Source: Planctomycetota bacterium (lineage in GTDB: Bacteria; Planctomycetota; Phycisphaerae; Phycisphaerales; Zrk34). From it: a stretch of 64,000 nucleotides of DNA. The position numbers were made by a program, and so were the translations under genes. The stretch's first letter is position 1. Every line of letters begins with the position of its first letter. The DNA lies in the NCBI GenBank assembly GCA_016125255.1, contig WGMD01000022.1, positions 123,372 to 187,371 on the forward strand, read 5' to 3'. Below, one piece after another: positions 50,216 through 58,750 of this stretch. The notes beneath the pieces are model-generated. The model was given only the letters and a program-made list of their open reading frames with translations. It made no database searches and was not told the DNA's origin.

Positions 50216-51301
50216 ATGAGCAAGACGTATCGCGTGGCAATCATCGGTGTCGGCGCCATCGGCCAGCTTCACGCAAAGGCCATCGGTGACTTGGACAATG
50301 TCGAGCTGGTCGGCGGGTTTCACACGATCGAGGCCGCCGCTCAGACTTTCGCCGCGGCGAACCGCTGCAAGGGTTACACCAACTACGAGCAGATGATCGA
50401 CGAACTGAAGCCCGACTTCGTCACGATCTGCACGCCCAGCGGGGCGCACATGGAGCCGGCGCTGGCGGCGATCGAGCGCGGGGTGCATGTGCTTTGCGAA
50501 AAGCCCCTGGAGATCACGCTGCCGCGCATCGACCAGATGATCAGCGCGGCGAAAAAGGCGGGCGTCACGCTCGGCGGCATCTTCCCGCAGCGCTACAACG
50601 GCGTGATGCGGACGATCCAGCAAGCCGCCGCCGCGGGTCGCTTCGGTTCGCTGGCGACGATCAATGCATATGTGCCCTGGTGGCGCGACGATGCGTATTA
50701 CGGACCGGGCAAATGGCAAGGGACGCTTAAGTTCGACGGCGGCGGCGCCCTGATGAACCAATCGATCCACAGCGTCGACCTCGTGCAATGGATCGCCGGC
50801 GCGGCGCTGGGGCTCGAAGCCGATGTCAATCCCGTCGAGCAGATCTTCGCTTACACCGCCGTCCGGGCCCATGATCCCAAACGCCTCGAAGTCGAAGATA
50901 CGTGCATCGTCGCCCTGCGCTTCCGCGGCGGGGCGCTGGGGCAGATGCTCGCCACGACGAGTCTCTTCCCCGGTTCGTTCAAGCGTTTCCTCATCGGCGG
51001 ACGCGACGGTACGGCCGAGGTCCTTGAAGATGAACTGACCAAGTTCGTCTTCCGCGCCGAAGACGCTCACGACGCCAAGGCCCTGGAACGCTTCGGCAAG
51101 GCGACGAGCCACGGCGGCGGCGCGGCCGACCCGATGTCCATCGACTACGGCCTGCACACCGCCAACATCCGCGATTTCGTCGCCGCGCTTGACGCCGGGC
51201 ACGCCCCCGCCATCGACGGCCCCGAAGCCCGCAAATCCATCGCCATCATCTCCGCCGTCTACGAATCCGCAAAAACCGGCAAACCCGTCGACGTGACATG
51301 A
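50216..51301 (+). CDS. Gfo/Idh/MocA family oxidoreductase
   Basis: The 361-residue protein has an N-terminal Rossmann NAD(P) fold (YRVAIIGVGAIGQLHAKAI), the family EKP motif (HVLCEKPLEITL, Lys about 98), and a C-terminal beta-sheet substrate domain. Such enzymes oxidise sugars, inositols or similar polyols. The substrate cannot be told from the sequence. The ATG at 50216 is clear, and the gene stands alone in front of a gene-free block. Confidence 0.9.
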   Translation: MSKTYRVAIIGVGAIGQLHAKAIGDLDNVELVGGFHTIEAAAQTFAAANRCKGYTNYEQMIDELKPDFVTICTPSGAHMEPALAAIERGVHVLCEKPLEITLPRIDQMISAAKKAGVTLGGIFPQRYNGVMRTIQQAAAAGRFGSLATINAYVPWWRDDAYYGPGKWQGTLKFDGGGALMNQSIHSVDLVQWIAGAALGLEADVNPVEQIFAYTAVRAHDPKRLEVEDTCIVALRFRGGALGQMLATTSLFPGSFKRFLIGGRDGTAEVLEDELTKFVFRAEDAHDAKALERFGKATSHGGGAADPMSIDYGLHTANIRDFVAALDAGHAPAIDGPEARKSIAIISAVYESAKTGKPVDVT

Positions 51302-51660
51302 CCCGGTTGGACGGGCGGCGCACGAGCGGGGAAGGTCAGCGGTTTTTCGTCGCGGCGGCGCGCCCTCGTTTACGGGTCAAATTCGCGGATTTTCACCGCT
51401 ATTTCGCAACATCCAGAGCGCACACGCCGGCCCGTGCGCGCCGGCGTGGACACGAACGTCGCATCGGTGCGCCCAAAATAACGACTTACCATTATCTGTG
51501 CCCGCCCCGTGCGCGGTTTTGCCATTCCGGTGCGCGAATTGCGACGGCGTCGTGCGCCGATGCGGTGGCCGCCTGTACCGCTTTGGCCGGCGGCGCCGCA
51601 CTGAAGTGGTACCGCAGCCGCCGCATCAGCGATGCGCCCGCGTAGTGTTGTTTCGCGCAA
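51302..51660. other. Gene-free block with phased GTGCGC motifs
   Basis: No convincing gene lies here; ORFs on both strands are arginine-rich and lack support. GTGCGC occurs at 51434, 51467, 51509, 51530 and 51552, and GCGCAC at 51318 and 51418. The same-strand gaps are 33, 42, 21 and 22 bp, near multiples of 10.5. The last two (21 and 22) repeat the spacing of the block at 9795-9838, although the sequence between motifs is only about half identical. Confidence 0.6.
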
Positions 51661-51698
51661 GATCAGGCGGCGGCGGCGGGTAAGTCAGTTCTGGGCGA

Positions 51699-51724
51699 AC
51701 GCCGTTTGTAGCACGCCGTTTGTA
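51699..51724 (+). repeat. 12-bp direct repeat upstream of PEP-CTERM paralogue 1
   Basis: ACGCCGTTTGTA occurs at 51699-51710 and again at 51713-51724, starting 14 bp apart. It lies 126 bp before the ATG of the first PEP-CTERM paralogue and just before two hairpins, and may be an operator. Confidence 0.65.
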
Positions 51725-51730
51725 TACGAC

Positions 51731-51816
51731 TCATGGAGCGACATCGGATGGACGCTCCATGAAGGACCGCGCAGCGTGGCTGCGCGGTTATGGTGTTTGG
51801 TCGGATCGGTCGGATC
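51731..51816 (+). promoter_or_regulatory. Double-hairpin leader of PEP-CTERM paralogue 1
   Basis: The first perfect hairpin (51731-51740 with 51753-51762) has a 10-bp stem and 12-base loop. The second (51766-51775 with 51779-51788) has a 10-bp stem and a three-base GTG loop. A tandem TCGGATC pair (51801-51807, 51810-51816) follows, and the ATG is at 51850 behind GAGGAGA. Such a leader suggests post-transcriptional control or mRNA stabilisation. Confidence 0.6.
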
Positions 51817-51849
51817 ACAACTTGTTGTTCATTCTCTTGAGGAGACGTC

Positions 51850-52836
51850 ATGAGACACGTCACAACCAGCGGTGTCGCATTGGGGTCGATGATCGGACTT
51901 CTGGCGATCGCTGCGCCGACGGCGCGGGCGGCGAACATGTTCCTGCCCGGCGTTTCGTCCGCAACGATCACCCATCTGCCGAGCACCGCCGCGCCGGGAC
52001 TTGGATCGCCGACCTTCCCGGCAACGACGACGATCGGCGCGGTGCCCACCTCCAGCACGCCCCCGATCGTGCACAGCACCACCTTCACCAGCGGCGGCTC
52101 GACCACGACCGGCTCCGGCGGCGCCGCGCAGTTCAACACCTTCCCGAGCACGACCGGCTACGGCAATGTCAGCTTCGCCTACGGCACCGGCGTCGGGCAG
52201 ACGGATGCCTCCGGCGTCTTCGGCGCGGGGGCGAGCACGCTGACGGTCGCCGTCGATATGTCCTGGGACATCAGCGCCGGATGGAGCGGGCCGCGCACGG
52301 CGTATGAACTCATGTCCGTCGCGCTCAAGACCACCGGAGCGGGCGATATCGCCTCCGTCACGGGGGACTTTTCGTTCCATGTCGACCTCAACGCCATCGG
52401 CTCGCCGGGCGATGACATCCTCAAATCCGTGCATGTCGATAAGACGGTCACGGGCGGCGCCACGCTGTCGACGACGCTGTTCGCCTCGACGCTGCTGACC
52501 ACCAACCCGATTGCCGCGGCGGGCGCCGGCGAGAAGCACATCTTCCGCATCACCGGCATGTGGGTCTTCTCCGCCCTGGACCCGTCGGGCGATGTGAGCG
52601 TCGAACTGGCGGACCTGAGCAACGCGGCGAACTTCGGCGAGCACCTTTCCAACCTTCAGCAGATCGACCCGAACCTGCTGACGCTGTTGGACAACGATCA
52701 GCTTCATAGCCACGGCGGCGGGACGTACGAGACGCCGCTGGCGCTGATCGTGCCCGAACCGGGGACGGTCGGGTTGCTGGGGGTGGGACTGATGGGACTC
52801 TTAACGTCTCGAAAAAAATGCTTTTCAAAGGGTTGA
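51850..52836 (+). CDS. PEP-CTERM protein, tandem paralogue 1
   Basis: The 328-residue exported protein has a signal peptide (about residues 1-26), repeats of a large beta-rich domain and a C-terminal tail VPEPGTVGLLGVGLMGLLTSRKK, a canonical exosortase signal. Its core blocks are shared with the next two genes: QFNTFPSTTGYG, MSWDISAGWSGPRTAYEL, HVDLNAIGSPGDD and AGEKHIFRITG. The function is unknown; anchored matrix or envelope proteins are typical. AGGAG precedes the ATG. It opens the tandem set. Confidence 0.85.
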   Translation: MRHVTTSGVALGSMIGLLAIAAPTARAANMFLPGVSSATITHLPSTAAPGLGSPTFPATTTIGAVPTSSTPPIVHSTTFTSGGSTTTGSGGAAQFNTFPSTTGYGNVSFAYGTGVGQTDASGVFGAGASTLTVAVDMSWDISAGWSGPRTAYELMSVALKTTGAGDIASVTGDFSFHVDLNAIGSPGDDILKSVHVDKTVTGGATLSTTLFASTLLTTNPIAAAGAGEKHIFRITGMWVFSALDPSGDVSVELADLSNAANFGEHLSNLQQIDPNLLTLLDNDQLHSHGGGTYETPLALIVPEPGTVGLLGVGLMGLLTSRKKCFSKG

Positions 52837-52984
52837 CCGGGATTTACAATGATGGGGCCGCTGGCGTATGCGGCGGCGAAGCGTCGCAGTTTCATTGGGA
52901 AGCGGCGACGGGGTGAAACATGAAACCGTCATGAACGGCGAATCACGAATTCGCTGCCAATGACATGTTGGTGGGGTCAGATTC

Positions 52985-53983
52985 ATGATGACGGGACGCG
53001 TCTGTAAGGTCGTGTGCGCGGCGGCGGTATGCGGTTTGAGCGTCGGCGAAGCGCGGGCGGTCAACGGGTTCCTGTCGGCGGTATCGTCGGTCACGATCAC
53101 GCACACGCCGAGCATCACCAATCTGTCGCTTCAGGATGCGGACCTGACGCCGACATTCCCGTCGACGACATTGATTTCAAGCGTCACTTCGACGAACAAC
53201 CCGGGCACCGACCACAGTTCGACGTTCATCGCCGGCGCTTCGCGTAGCGACGGACTGGGCGGTGCGGCACAGTTCAATACCTTCCCGAGTACGAGCGGAT
53301 ACGCCAACGTCGCCTTCGCAGCGCTTTCGGGCGTGTCCCAGACGGACGGGTCGAACATCTTCGGCAGCGGGACAAGCAAGTTGGTGATGAGCGTGGACCT
53401 GTCGTGGGACATCAGCGCCGGATGGAGCGGACCGCGTACGGCGTATGAACTGATGACGGTGAGTCTGATGACGGCGGGCGCGGGCGATCTGGCCAGCGCG
53501 ATCGGCGACTTCACCTTCCATGTCGACCTCAACGCCGTCGGCTCGCCCGGCGACGACATCACCAAATCCGTGCATATCGGACAGACCGTTGTGAACGGCG
53601 CGGACCTGAAAACGACGCTCTTCGGCTCGACGCTGCTGACGACGGCGCCGATCACCGCGGCGGCGGCGGGCGAAAAGCATATCTTCCGCATCACCGGCTC
53701 GTGGACGTTCCTGGCGCGCGATCCGTCGGGGCAGGCAAGCGTTGAACTGCCCAGTCTCGACGTTCAGTCCGATTTCCTCGCACGGCTGGACACGCTTAAT
53801 AGCATCGATCCGATGATTCTCCAGTTGCTCGATGGTTCGCAGCAGTTCGCCCAGGGCGGCGGCACGTTCGAGGGCGTTCTGAGCAACGTGCCCGAGCCGG
53901 GGTCCGCGGCGGTGTTGCTGCTAACCCTGGGCGGCGCGGCGATGCGGCGCGGCAAGGGCCGGGGACATTCGCGGCGGGCCTGA
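52985..53983 (+). CDS. PEP-CTERM protein, tandem paralogue 2
   Basis: The 332-residue paralogue has a signal peptide (about residues 1-25, VCGLSVGEARA), shared blocks QFNTFPSTSGYA, LSWDISAGWSGPRTAYEL, HVDLNAVGSPGDD and AGEKHIFRITG, and a tail VPEPGSAAVLLLTLGGAAMRRGKG. The sorting motif is intact but the end is longer than in paralogue 1. An ATG one codon downstream (52988) is equally possible. It is 148 bp after paralogue 1. Confidence 0.83.
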   Translation: MMTGRVCKVVCAAAVCGLSVGEARAVNGFLSAVSSVTITHTPSITNLSLQDADLTPTFPSTTLISSVTSTNNPGTDHSSTFIAGASRSDGLGGAAQFNTFPSTSGYANVAFAALSGVSQTDGSNIFGSGTSKLVMSVDLSWDISAGWSGPRTAYELMTVSLMTAGAGDLASAIGDFTFHVDLNAVGSPGDDITKSVHIGQTVVNGADLKTTLFGSTLLTTAPITAAAAGEKHIFRITGSWTFLARDPSGQASVELPSLDVQSDFLARLDTLNSIDPMILQLLDGSQQFAQGGGTFEGVLSNVPEPGSAAVLLLTLGGAAMRRGKGRGHSRRA

Positions 53984-54030
53984 TCCGCTTCGCATGCGAC
54001 GGATGGATTTCGACAATGCGATGAGGCCTG

Positions 54031-54060
54031 CCGGGCGCGCTTCGTTGTGAAGCGGGCCGG
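54031..54060. terminator. Hairpin between PEP-CTERM paralogues 2 and 3
   Basis: CCGGGCGCGCTTC (54031-54043) pairs with GAAGCGGGCCGG (54049-54060) with a one-base bulge. There is no T-run. It may mark a partial terminator or stabilise the upstream mRNA. Confidence 0.45.
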
Positions 54061-54137
54061 CGGGTGAGTCAGGGCTTCCGTGCCGTTGGGCGGGGATGGG
54101 CCCGGGCGGCATGGGCATTAGAGTCAGGGGTGATGCC

Positions 54138-55127
54138 ATGTTGCGTTTCGCTCTTTGCACAAGCGTTTGTGCCCTTGCGGTCGCGTTTATCCATGAAGCC
54201 GCGCTGGGCGCCAACGGGTTCCTGCCGGCCGTGTCCACCGCCACGGTCACGCACACGCCGGACATTCTCAATCTGGCGCTTCAGGACGCGGACGGGTCGC
54301 CGACGTTTCCCAAAACGACGAACATCCTGTCCGTATTGACCAATTCCAAGCCCCCGCTCGACCTCACCTCGACGTTCACGGACGGCGCTTCGGTGTCGGT
54401 GGGCAAGGCGGGCGTGGCGCAGTTCAACACGTTTCCGAGCACGAACGGCTACGCCACCGCGACTTTCGCCGCCGGCATCGGCGTCAGTCAGACCGACGGG
54501 TCGAGCAAGTTCGCGGGGGCCAGCACGATGAAACTCTCGGTCGATCTGTCGTGGGACATCAGCGATGGGTGGACCGGGCCGCGCATCGTGTATGAACTAT
54601 TGGGCGTGGCGCTCAAGACCAGCGCGGCGGGCGACGTCGCCTCCGTCACCGGCGATTTCACCTTCCACATTGACCTCAACTCCGTGGGCTCGCCGGGCGA
54701 CGACATGGTCAAGAGCGTGCACCTGGAGGACATGGTCAAGGACGGCGCGTCCAAGAACTCGACGCTCTACGCCTCGACGCTTCTGACGACCAAGCCGATC
54801 ACCAAGGCGACGGCGGGCGAGAAGCACATTTTCCGCATCACCGGCGACTGGGTGTTCTCGGCGCTGGACCCGGTGGGCGGCGCAAGCTGCGATTCGCTCG
54901 ACTTCGACGGGCCGGACGGCGACATGCTCTTTCAGGACTTCATCAGCCAGCTGACGATGATGGACCCCGAATTCGTGATGAGCTTCACGGACATCAATGA
55001 CCTGCGCATGGGCGGCGGCGGCGCGGTGCGGATGATCCCCGCGCCCAAGAGCGCCGGCATGCTCGCGCTGATCGGCGCGCTGTGCTTCGTCGCTCATCGC
55101 CCGCCGCATCAGAAAGCGCACGCCTGA
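54138..55127 (+). CDS. PEP-CTERM-like protein, tandem paralogue 3
   Basis: The 329-residue paralogue keeps a signal peptide (MLRFALCTSVCALAVAFIHEA), the blocks QFNTFPSTNGYA, LSWDISDGWTGPRIVYEL, HIDLNSVGSPGDD and AGEKHIFRITG, but its tail is IPAPKSAGMLALIGALCFVAHRPPHQ. The PEP motif has become PAP and the basic end includes histidines, so exosortase recognition may be weaker. ATG 54138 is used over an upstream ATG at 54096, which lacks a signal-peptide start. It ends nine bases from the convergent FecR gene. Confidence 0.8.
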   Translation: MLRFALCTSVCALAVAFIHEAALGANGFLPAVSTATVTHTPDILNLALQDADGSPTFPKTTNILSVLTNSKPPLDLTSTFTDGASVSVGKAGVAQFNTFPSTNGYATATFAAGIGVSQTDGSSKFAGASTMKLSVDLSWDISDGWTGPRIVYELLGVALKTSAAGDVASVTGDFTFHIDLNSVGSPGDDMVKSVHLEDMVKDGASKNSTLYASTLLTTKPITKATAGEKHIFRITGDWVFSALDPVGGASCDSLDFDGPDGDMLFQDFISQLTMMDPEFVMSFTDINDLRMGGGGAVRMIPAPKSAGMLALIGALCFVAHRPPHQKAHA

Positions 55128-55136
55128 TCGGCACGC

Positions 55137-56462
55137 TCACTTGGGCGCGGTGTAGGTCGTCGTCTCGCTCGACTGGAACGCGTTGTCCAGAACGCCCGAA
55201 AGCGGCACGTCCACATCCGTCGGCAGGGCCGGCCCGCCGTTGACCGCCTGAATCGGCTGTAGGACGTAGAACGTCGTGATGCCCGGCGCGACGCTCGGGT
55301 CCAGCGACACAGTGATCGTGTACACGCCCGGCAAAAACGGCAGCGCGACATTATTGAACGTCCCGCCGTACGTGACGGTTTCCTGACCCTGCCCGCTCAT
55401 TTCGACGCCGTCGCCGCTGTGGAACCCGCGGCCGTCGGCGGTGGTGAGCATCGTCGGGCTCAGCGTCTTGCCCGTCGGATCGGTGACTGACAGATCGACG
55501 TTGGTGCCGTCGAACCCGCTGAAGAAGAACAGATCGAAGATGAGGATGTTTTCGGGCGCCTCGCTGAACGCGCCGGAGGCGAAAGTGGACAAGCCCTGCC
55601 CGGTGTGAAGCAGATCGCGCAGATCATCACCGCCGACGTCGGGAAGTTGTTCGGTTCGGAGGGCCTCGGCGAGCGTGCGGCCGGCGAAGGCGCTCTTGGC
55701 GTCGACCGAAGCGTCGGCGCGAGCGGCGAAGGCGGGGTTGGGCCGGCCGGGCGACACGCGTCCGTTCACGCCATTGCCGCCGAACGCCACGGCCTGCCGC
55801 TGCAACCGATTGATGTACTCAAGATGCCCTTCACCGTAGGCGAAGCTGGTGAACCCGTCATGCTGATACACGACGTCGGACCCGCGAATCGCAAGCGAGG
55901 CGGCGGGGCTGTGAATGACCGACTCGTGCTCGACGCCGCCGGTTTCGAGGCGCAGTTGCGTGCGGCCGTAGCGGAGGCCCAGGTCGGTGAGAATCTTGCC
56001 GTTGGACTTGATCGCCTGAAGCAGCGTGATCGTGCCGAGGCGATCGAGGGTGATCGTCTGATCGGGCGGAATCGCCAGCACGACCGCGCTGCGCGGCCCG
56101 GTGCGGAACTCGGCGCCGACGCCGAACACCTGTCCCTCCTTCACAAACGCCCATGGATTGTCCGCGCCTTCGCGCACCTGCACGAAGCCCTTGACCGCCG
56201 TCACCGTCGCCTTCAGTTCCTGCACGGCCGCATCCGGCAGCCCCCCCGCCGCCGGCTCGCCGGGCTTGGCGCCCTCCGCCGGTTTTTCACCATTTTCCGC
56301 GGGTTTCTCGGCGGGTTTCGCGTTCGCATCCGCCGCCGGTTTCTCGGGCGCGGCCTCGGCCTTCGGGGCCTCGGCCGGTTTCTCCGCCGGCTTGTCCTCC
56401 GCATAGGCGAGCCCCACGCTCAGCAGGCACGCCAGCGCGACATGGATCATGCGCCTCTTCAT
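55137..56462 (-). CDS. Secreted FecR-domain protein
   Basis: The 441-residue protein has a signal peptide (about residues 1-21), a Lys/Pro/Glu/Ala-rich linker (about 24-75), a FecR domain (about 85-195, VREGADNPWAFVKEGQVFGVG and SLAIRGSDVVYQHDGF) and a C-terminal beta-rich domain. It has no membrane helix, so it is not a membrane-bound sigma regulator of the usual kind. The start overlaps the lipoprotein stop (TGATG). It may bind or sense cell-surface glycan in concert with the barrel and lipoprotein. Confidence 0.8.
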   Translation of the reverse strand: MKRRMIHVALACLLSVGLAYAEDKPAEKPAEAPKAEAAPEKPAADANAKPAEKPAENGEKPAEGAKPGEPAAGGLPDAAVQELKATVTAVKGFVQVREGADNPWAFVKEGQVFGVGAEFRTGPRSAVVLAIPPDQTITLDRLGTITLLQAIKSNGKILTDLGLRYGRTQLRLETGGVEHESVIHSPAASLAIRGSDVVYQHDGFTSFAYGEGHLEYINRLQRQAVAFGGNGVNGRVSPGRPNPAFAARADASVDAKSAFAGRTLAEALRTEQLPDVGGDDLRDLLHTGQGLSTFASGAFSEAPENILIFDLFFFSGFDGTNVDLSVTDPTGKTLSPTMLTTADGRGFHSGDGVEMSGQGQETVTYGGTFNNVALPFLPGVYTITVSLDPSVAPGITTFYVLQPIQAVNGGPALPTDVDVPLSGVLDNAFQSSETTTYTAPK

Positions 56463-57097
56463 CAGCGTGCCTCCTTCGCCTGCGCCAGCGCCGACACCGG
56501 TCGATCCGCCAGCTCGTTGGGGTCCACTTCCGCCACCTTGAAAAGCCCCGGTCGCTTATCACGCACAAAGTCGTCGATGCGGCCGATGAGCGCGACGTAC
56601 TGCGATCCGCTGAAGGCCTGAAACGGGCTGCTCTGCGGGTAGAGTCCTTTGACCTGAAGCTCGCGCACGGCGTAGCGCGGCGTCGCGCCCAGCACGCGCA
56701 TCGTCAATCCCCCGTCGATCTGCAATGCCCGCACGACGACCACCGCGATGTCGCCGCGCTGCGCCGCTTCGTTGCCCGGCTCGCTGAACGAGCCGTCGAG
56801 CCAGCCGCGCTCCTTGAGCGTCGCCACACGCTTGTCATAATCGCCCGCCGGGTCTTCGCCGTCGGTGAAAAGCAGAAGCGCGTGAAACGCATCGTCATAG
56901 CTCGTCACCTCGCGCTCCTCCAGCGAATGCCAGAAGTCCATGGCGACGGCGGGGTCGTTGCCGCCGAGCGTGGCGGTGAGGGAGGAATCGACGTGCGCGG
57001 TCTGACATCCGCCGATCAGGGCGATGATCGAGATCGCCGCGAGCGTGCGGATGTGTCGCCGCAACCGGGCTGCGGGAGGGGTAAGTTCAGAACGCAT
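56462..57097 (-). CDS. Lipoprotein of barrel-FecR module
   Basis: The 211-residue protein has a lipobox ending IIALIGGC (Cys about 31) and a compact domain with no recognised family (VRALQIDGGLTMRVLG, AFSGSQYVALIG). It sits between the barrel and FecR genes, overlapping the former's stop by about 10 bp and the latter's start by one base. Co-translation is likely. It may anchor or assemble the neighbours at the outer membrane. Confidence 0.78.
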   Translation of the reverse strand: MRSELTPPAARLRRHIRTLAAISIIALIGGCQTAHVDSSLTATLGGNDPAVAMDFWHSLEEREVTSYDDAFHALLLFTDGEDPAGDYDKRVATLKERGWLDGSFSEPGNEAAQRGDIAVVVVRALQIDGGLTMRVLGATPRYAVRELQVKGLYPQSSPFQAFSGSQYVALIGRIDDFVRDKRPGLFKVAEVDPNELADRPVSALAQAKEAR

Positions 57098-58577
57098 AGG
57101 TGAATCCCGTAAAGAGGAAGTGCCGGGCGTCGTGATCGGCGGTGATCGCCGTGCCCGGGAAGAACACGCCGTAGCGCAGGGCGAGGCCCACGTCGGACGT
57201 CACCTGCCAGTTGACGAACAGGTCGATGCCGGTGCCCAGATAATGCGAATCGCTGGTCGGTTCGTTGATCGGGGCATTGTCGTTGAGCTTCGAGTAGCAG
57301 AACAGGTTGGCACCAAGCTGAAGGCGCTCGAACCAGGGGCGCTGCGAAATGGGCATGGTGGAGACGCCGACGCGGGCCATGACAAGATTCGACACCTGCG
57401 GGGCAAAGGCGAGGCCGGTGTAGGTCAGTCCGAGCCCGTTGAACGCCCGGTCGTTGGTTCCGCCGGCGTTTCCGCCGAAGGTGTTTGATGTGGAGAGCCG
57501 ATCCGAGTCACCGCTGGCGGCGACGAGGGCGAATGTCGCGCGCGTGCGGTTGGCATCGTGGAACAGATAGTCGATCTGCGAAGACACGGCGTAGGCCGAG
57601 ATGTCCTCGCGCGTCTGGACGGCGGGCGTGGCGACAAAGGGCGGGCCCGCGCCGCTGAGGGTGAAGCTGTTGCTCAGACTCTCGCCGCCTTCGTAGACGG
57701 CCTCGATCGAATAGGCGAGCTGATCGGTGAGATTGCCCTGCCCGCCGACGCCGATGTAGTAGCTGTCGTATTCGAAGTGCGTCGGCAGGAGCGGGACGGC
57801 GATGCCGAGTCGCCGCTGCGCCCGCAGGGGGTCTGCGTCGAAGTTGTCGCTGTTGTGATCGTGCTGGTAGAGGCCATAGACGTAGACGGTGTGCTTCGCG
57901 ACGGGATGCCAGTCGATTTTTCCGCCGAAGTAGGCCCGGCGCGTGTCGTCCTCGAAGCTCGGGCGCGAGCCGTCGAAGTCGAGGGTTTCGGGGACGGTGG
58001 TGGCGGCGAGGCCGGTGACGATCAGGTCGCCGAAGGATGCTTCGGCGAGGATGCCGTCCAGTTCATGATCCAACGCGAGCCCGCTGGCCCAGTGCACAAG
58101 CTGACGTCCGCCGGTGAGGACGAGTCCGAATTCGGAGGCCTCGCCTTCGTAGGCCGCCAGATATTGCCGCAGGTCAAAGCGGTAGAAGGCGCGCGTCAGG
58201 TGCGGGCCGACCCAGTCGTCGCCCTTGCCGTCGAAGCTGTCGCCGGCGTTGAAGTCTTCGTAGCGAACGTCGCCGCGGATGAAGAATTCGTGGACGTTGT
58301 CGAAATTCAGGTGCGCGTAGCCGGAGACTTCGGTCTGGCGAAGCAGATGCGTGCGCTGAGCGGTGTCGTCGATGGAGAAGAAGTTGAAGGCCGCATACCC
58401 GCCGTAGTCGAACAAAGCGCGCTGCTCAGCGGGGATGGCGGTGTCGACGCGGAGGAGCTGCTCGCGCTGAAGCTGCTCCATCTGCCGCTCGAAGCGATCG
58501 ACGCTGCTCTGCCCCCAGGTCGGCGAACACACCGCCGCCGCCGCGACGACCCCTACCAGGAACGCGACCCTGTGCAT
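57087..58577 (-). CDS. Outer-membrane beta-barrel, alginate-export-like
   Basis: The 496-residue protein has a signal peptide (about residues 1-22), a coiled segment (DRFERQMEQLQREQ), then amphipathic strands typical of a 16-18-strand barrel (RQLVHWASGLALDHE, YYIGVGGQGNL) and a C-terminal aromatic (FTYAF) as BAM signal. The pattern resembles the alginate-export family, but the substrate is unproven. The start lies 173 bp from the divergent ArsR gene. It heads the barrel-lipoprotein-FecR operon. Confidence 0.82.
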   Translation of the reverse strand: MHRVAFLVGVVAAAAVCSPTWGQSSVDRFERQMEQLQREQLLRVDTAIPAEQRALFDYGGYAAFNFFSIDDTAQRTHLLRQTEVSGYAHLNFDNVHEFFIRGDVRYEDFNAGDSFDGKGDDWVGPHLTRAFYRFDLRQYLAAYEGEASEFGLVLTGGRQLVHWASGLALDHELDGILAEASFGDLIVTGLAATTVPETLDFDGSRPSFEDDTRRAYFGGKIDWHPVAKHTVYVYGLYQHDHNSDNFDADPLRAQRRLGIAVPLLPTHFEYDSYYIGVGGQGNLTDQLAYSIEAVYEGGESLSNSFTLSGAGPPFVATPAVQTREDISAYAVSSQIDYLFHDANRTRATFALVAASGDSDRLSTSNTFGGNAGGTNDRAFNGLGLTYTGLAFAPQVSNLVMARVGVSTMPISQRPWFERLQLGANLFCYSKLNDNAPINEPTSDSHYLGTGIDLFVNWQVTSDVGLALRYGVFFPGTAITADHDARHFLFTGFTYAF

Positions 58578-58714
58578 GATTCACCCGCTGATTCGATTTT
58601 CAGAAACACCCACCACACGACACGGCCCGAACCGATCGACCGTCACAACCTATCCGATCATAGCCCCCGCTTCGCCCCCGCACAACTCAATCGCACCCAT
58701 CGCCTCGGGCTGAC

Positions 58715-58744
58715 TTGACATGTAAGTGTATGCTTACCTATATT
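58715..58744 (+). promoter_or_regulatory. ArsR-operon promoter with internal operator
   Basis: A -35 TTGACA (58715-58720) and -10 TATATT (58739-58744) are 18 bp apart. Between them lies the inverted repeat GTAAG-tgtatg-CTTAC (58722-58737), placed to block polymerase. Transcription would start near 58751, at or next to the ATG, so the mRNA may be leaderless. Confidence 0.72.
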
Positions 58745-58750
58745 GCCCCC

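Noticed and set aside
51298..51645. A 115-codon ORF in the GTGCGC block
   Set aside because: It overlaps the Gfo/Idh stop, is arginine-rich and lacks a ribosome site.
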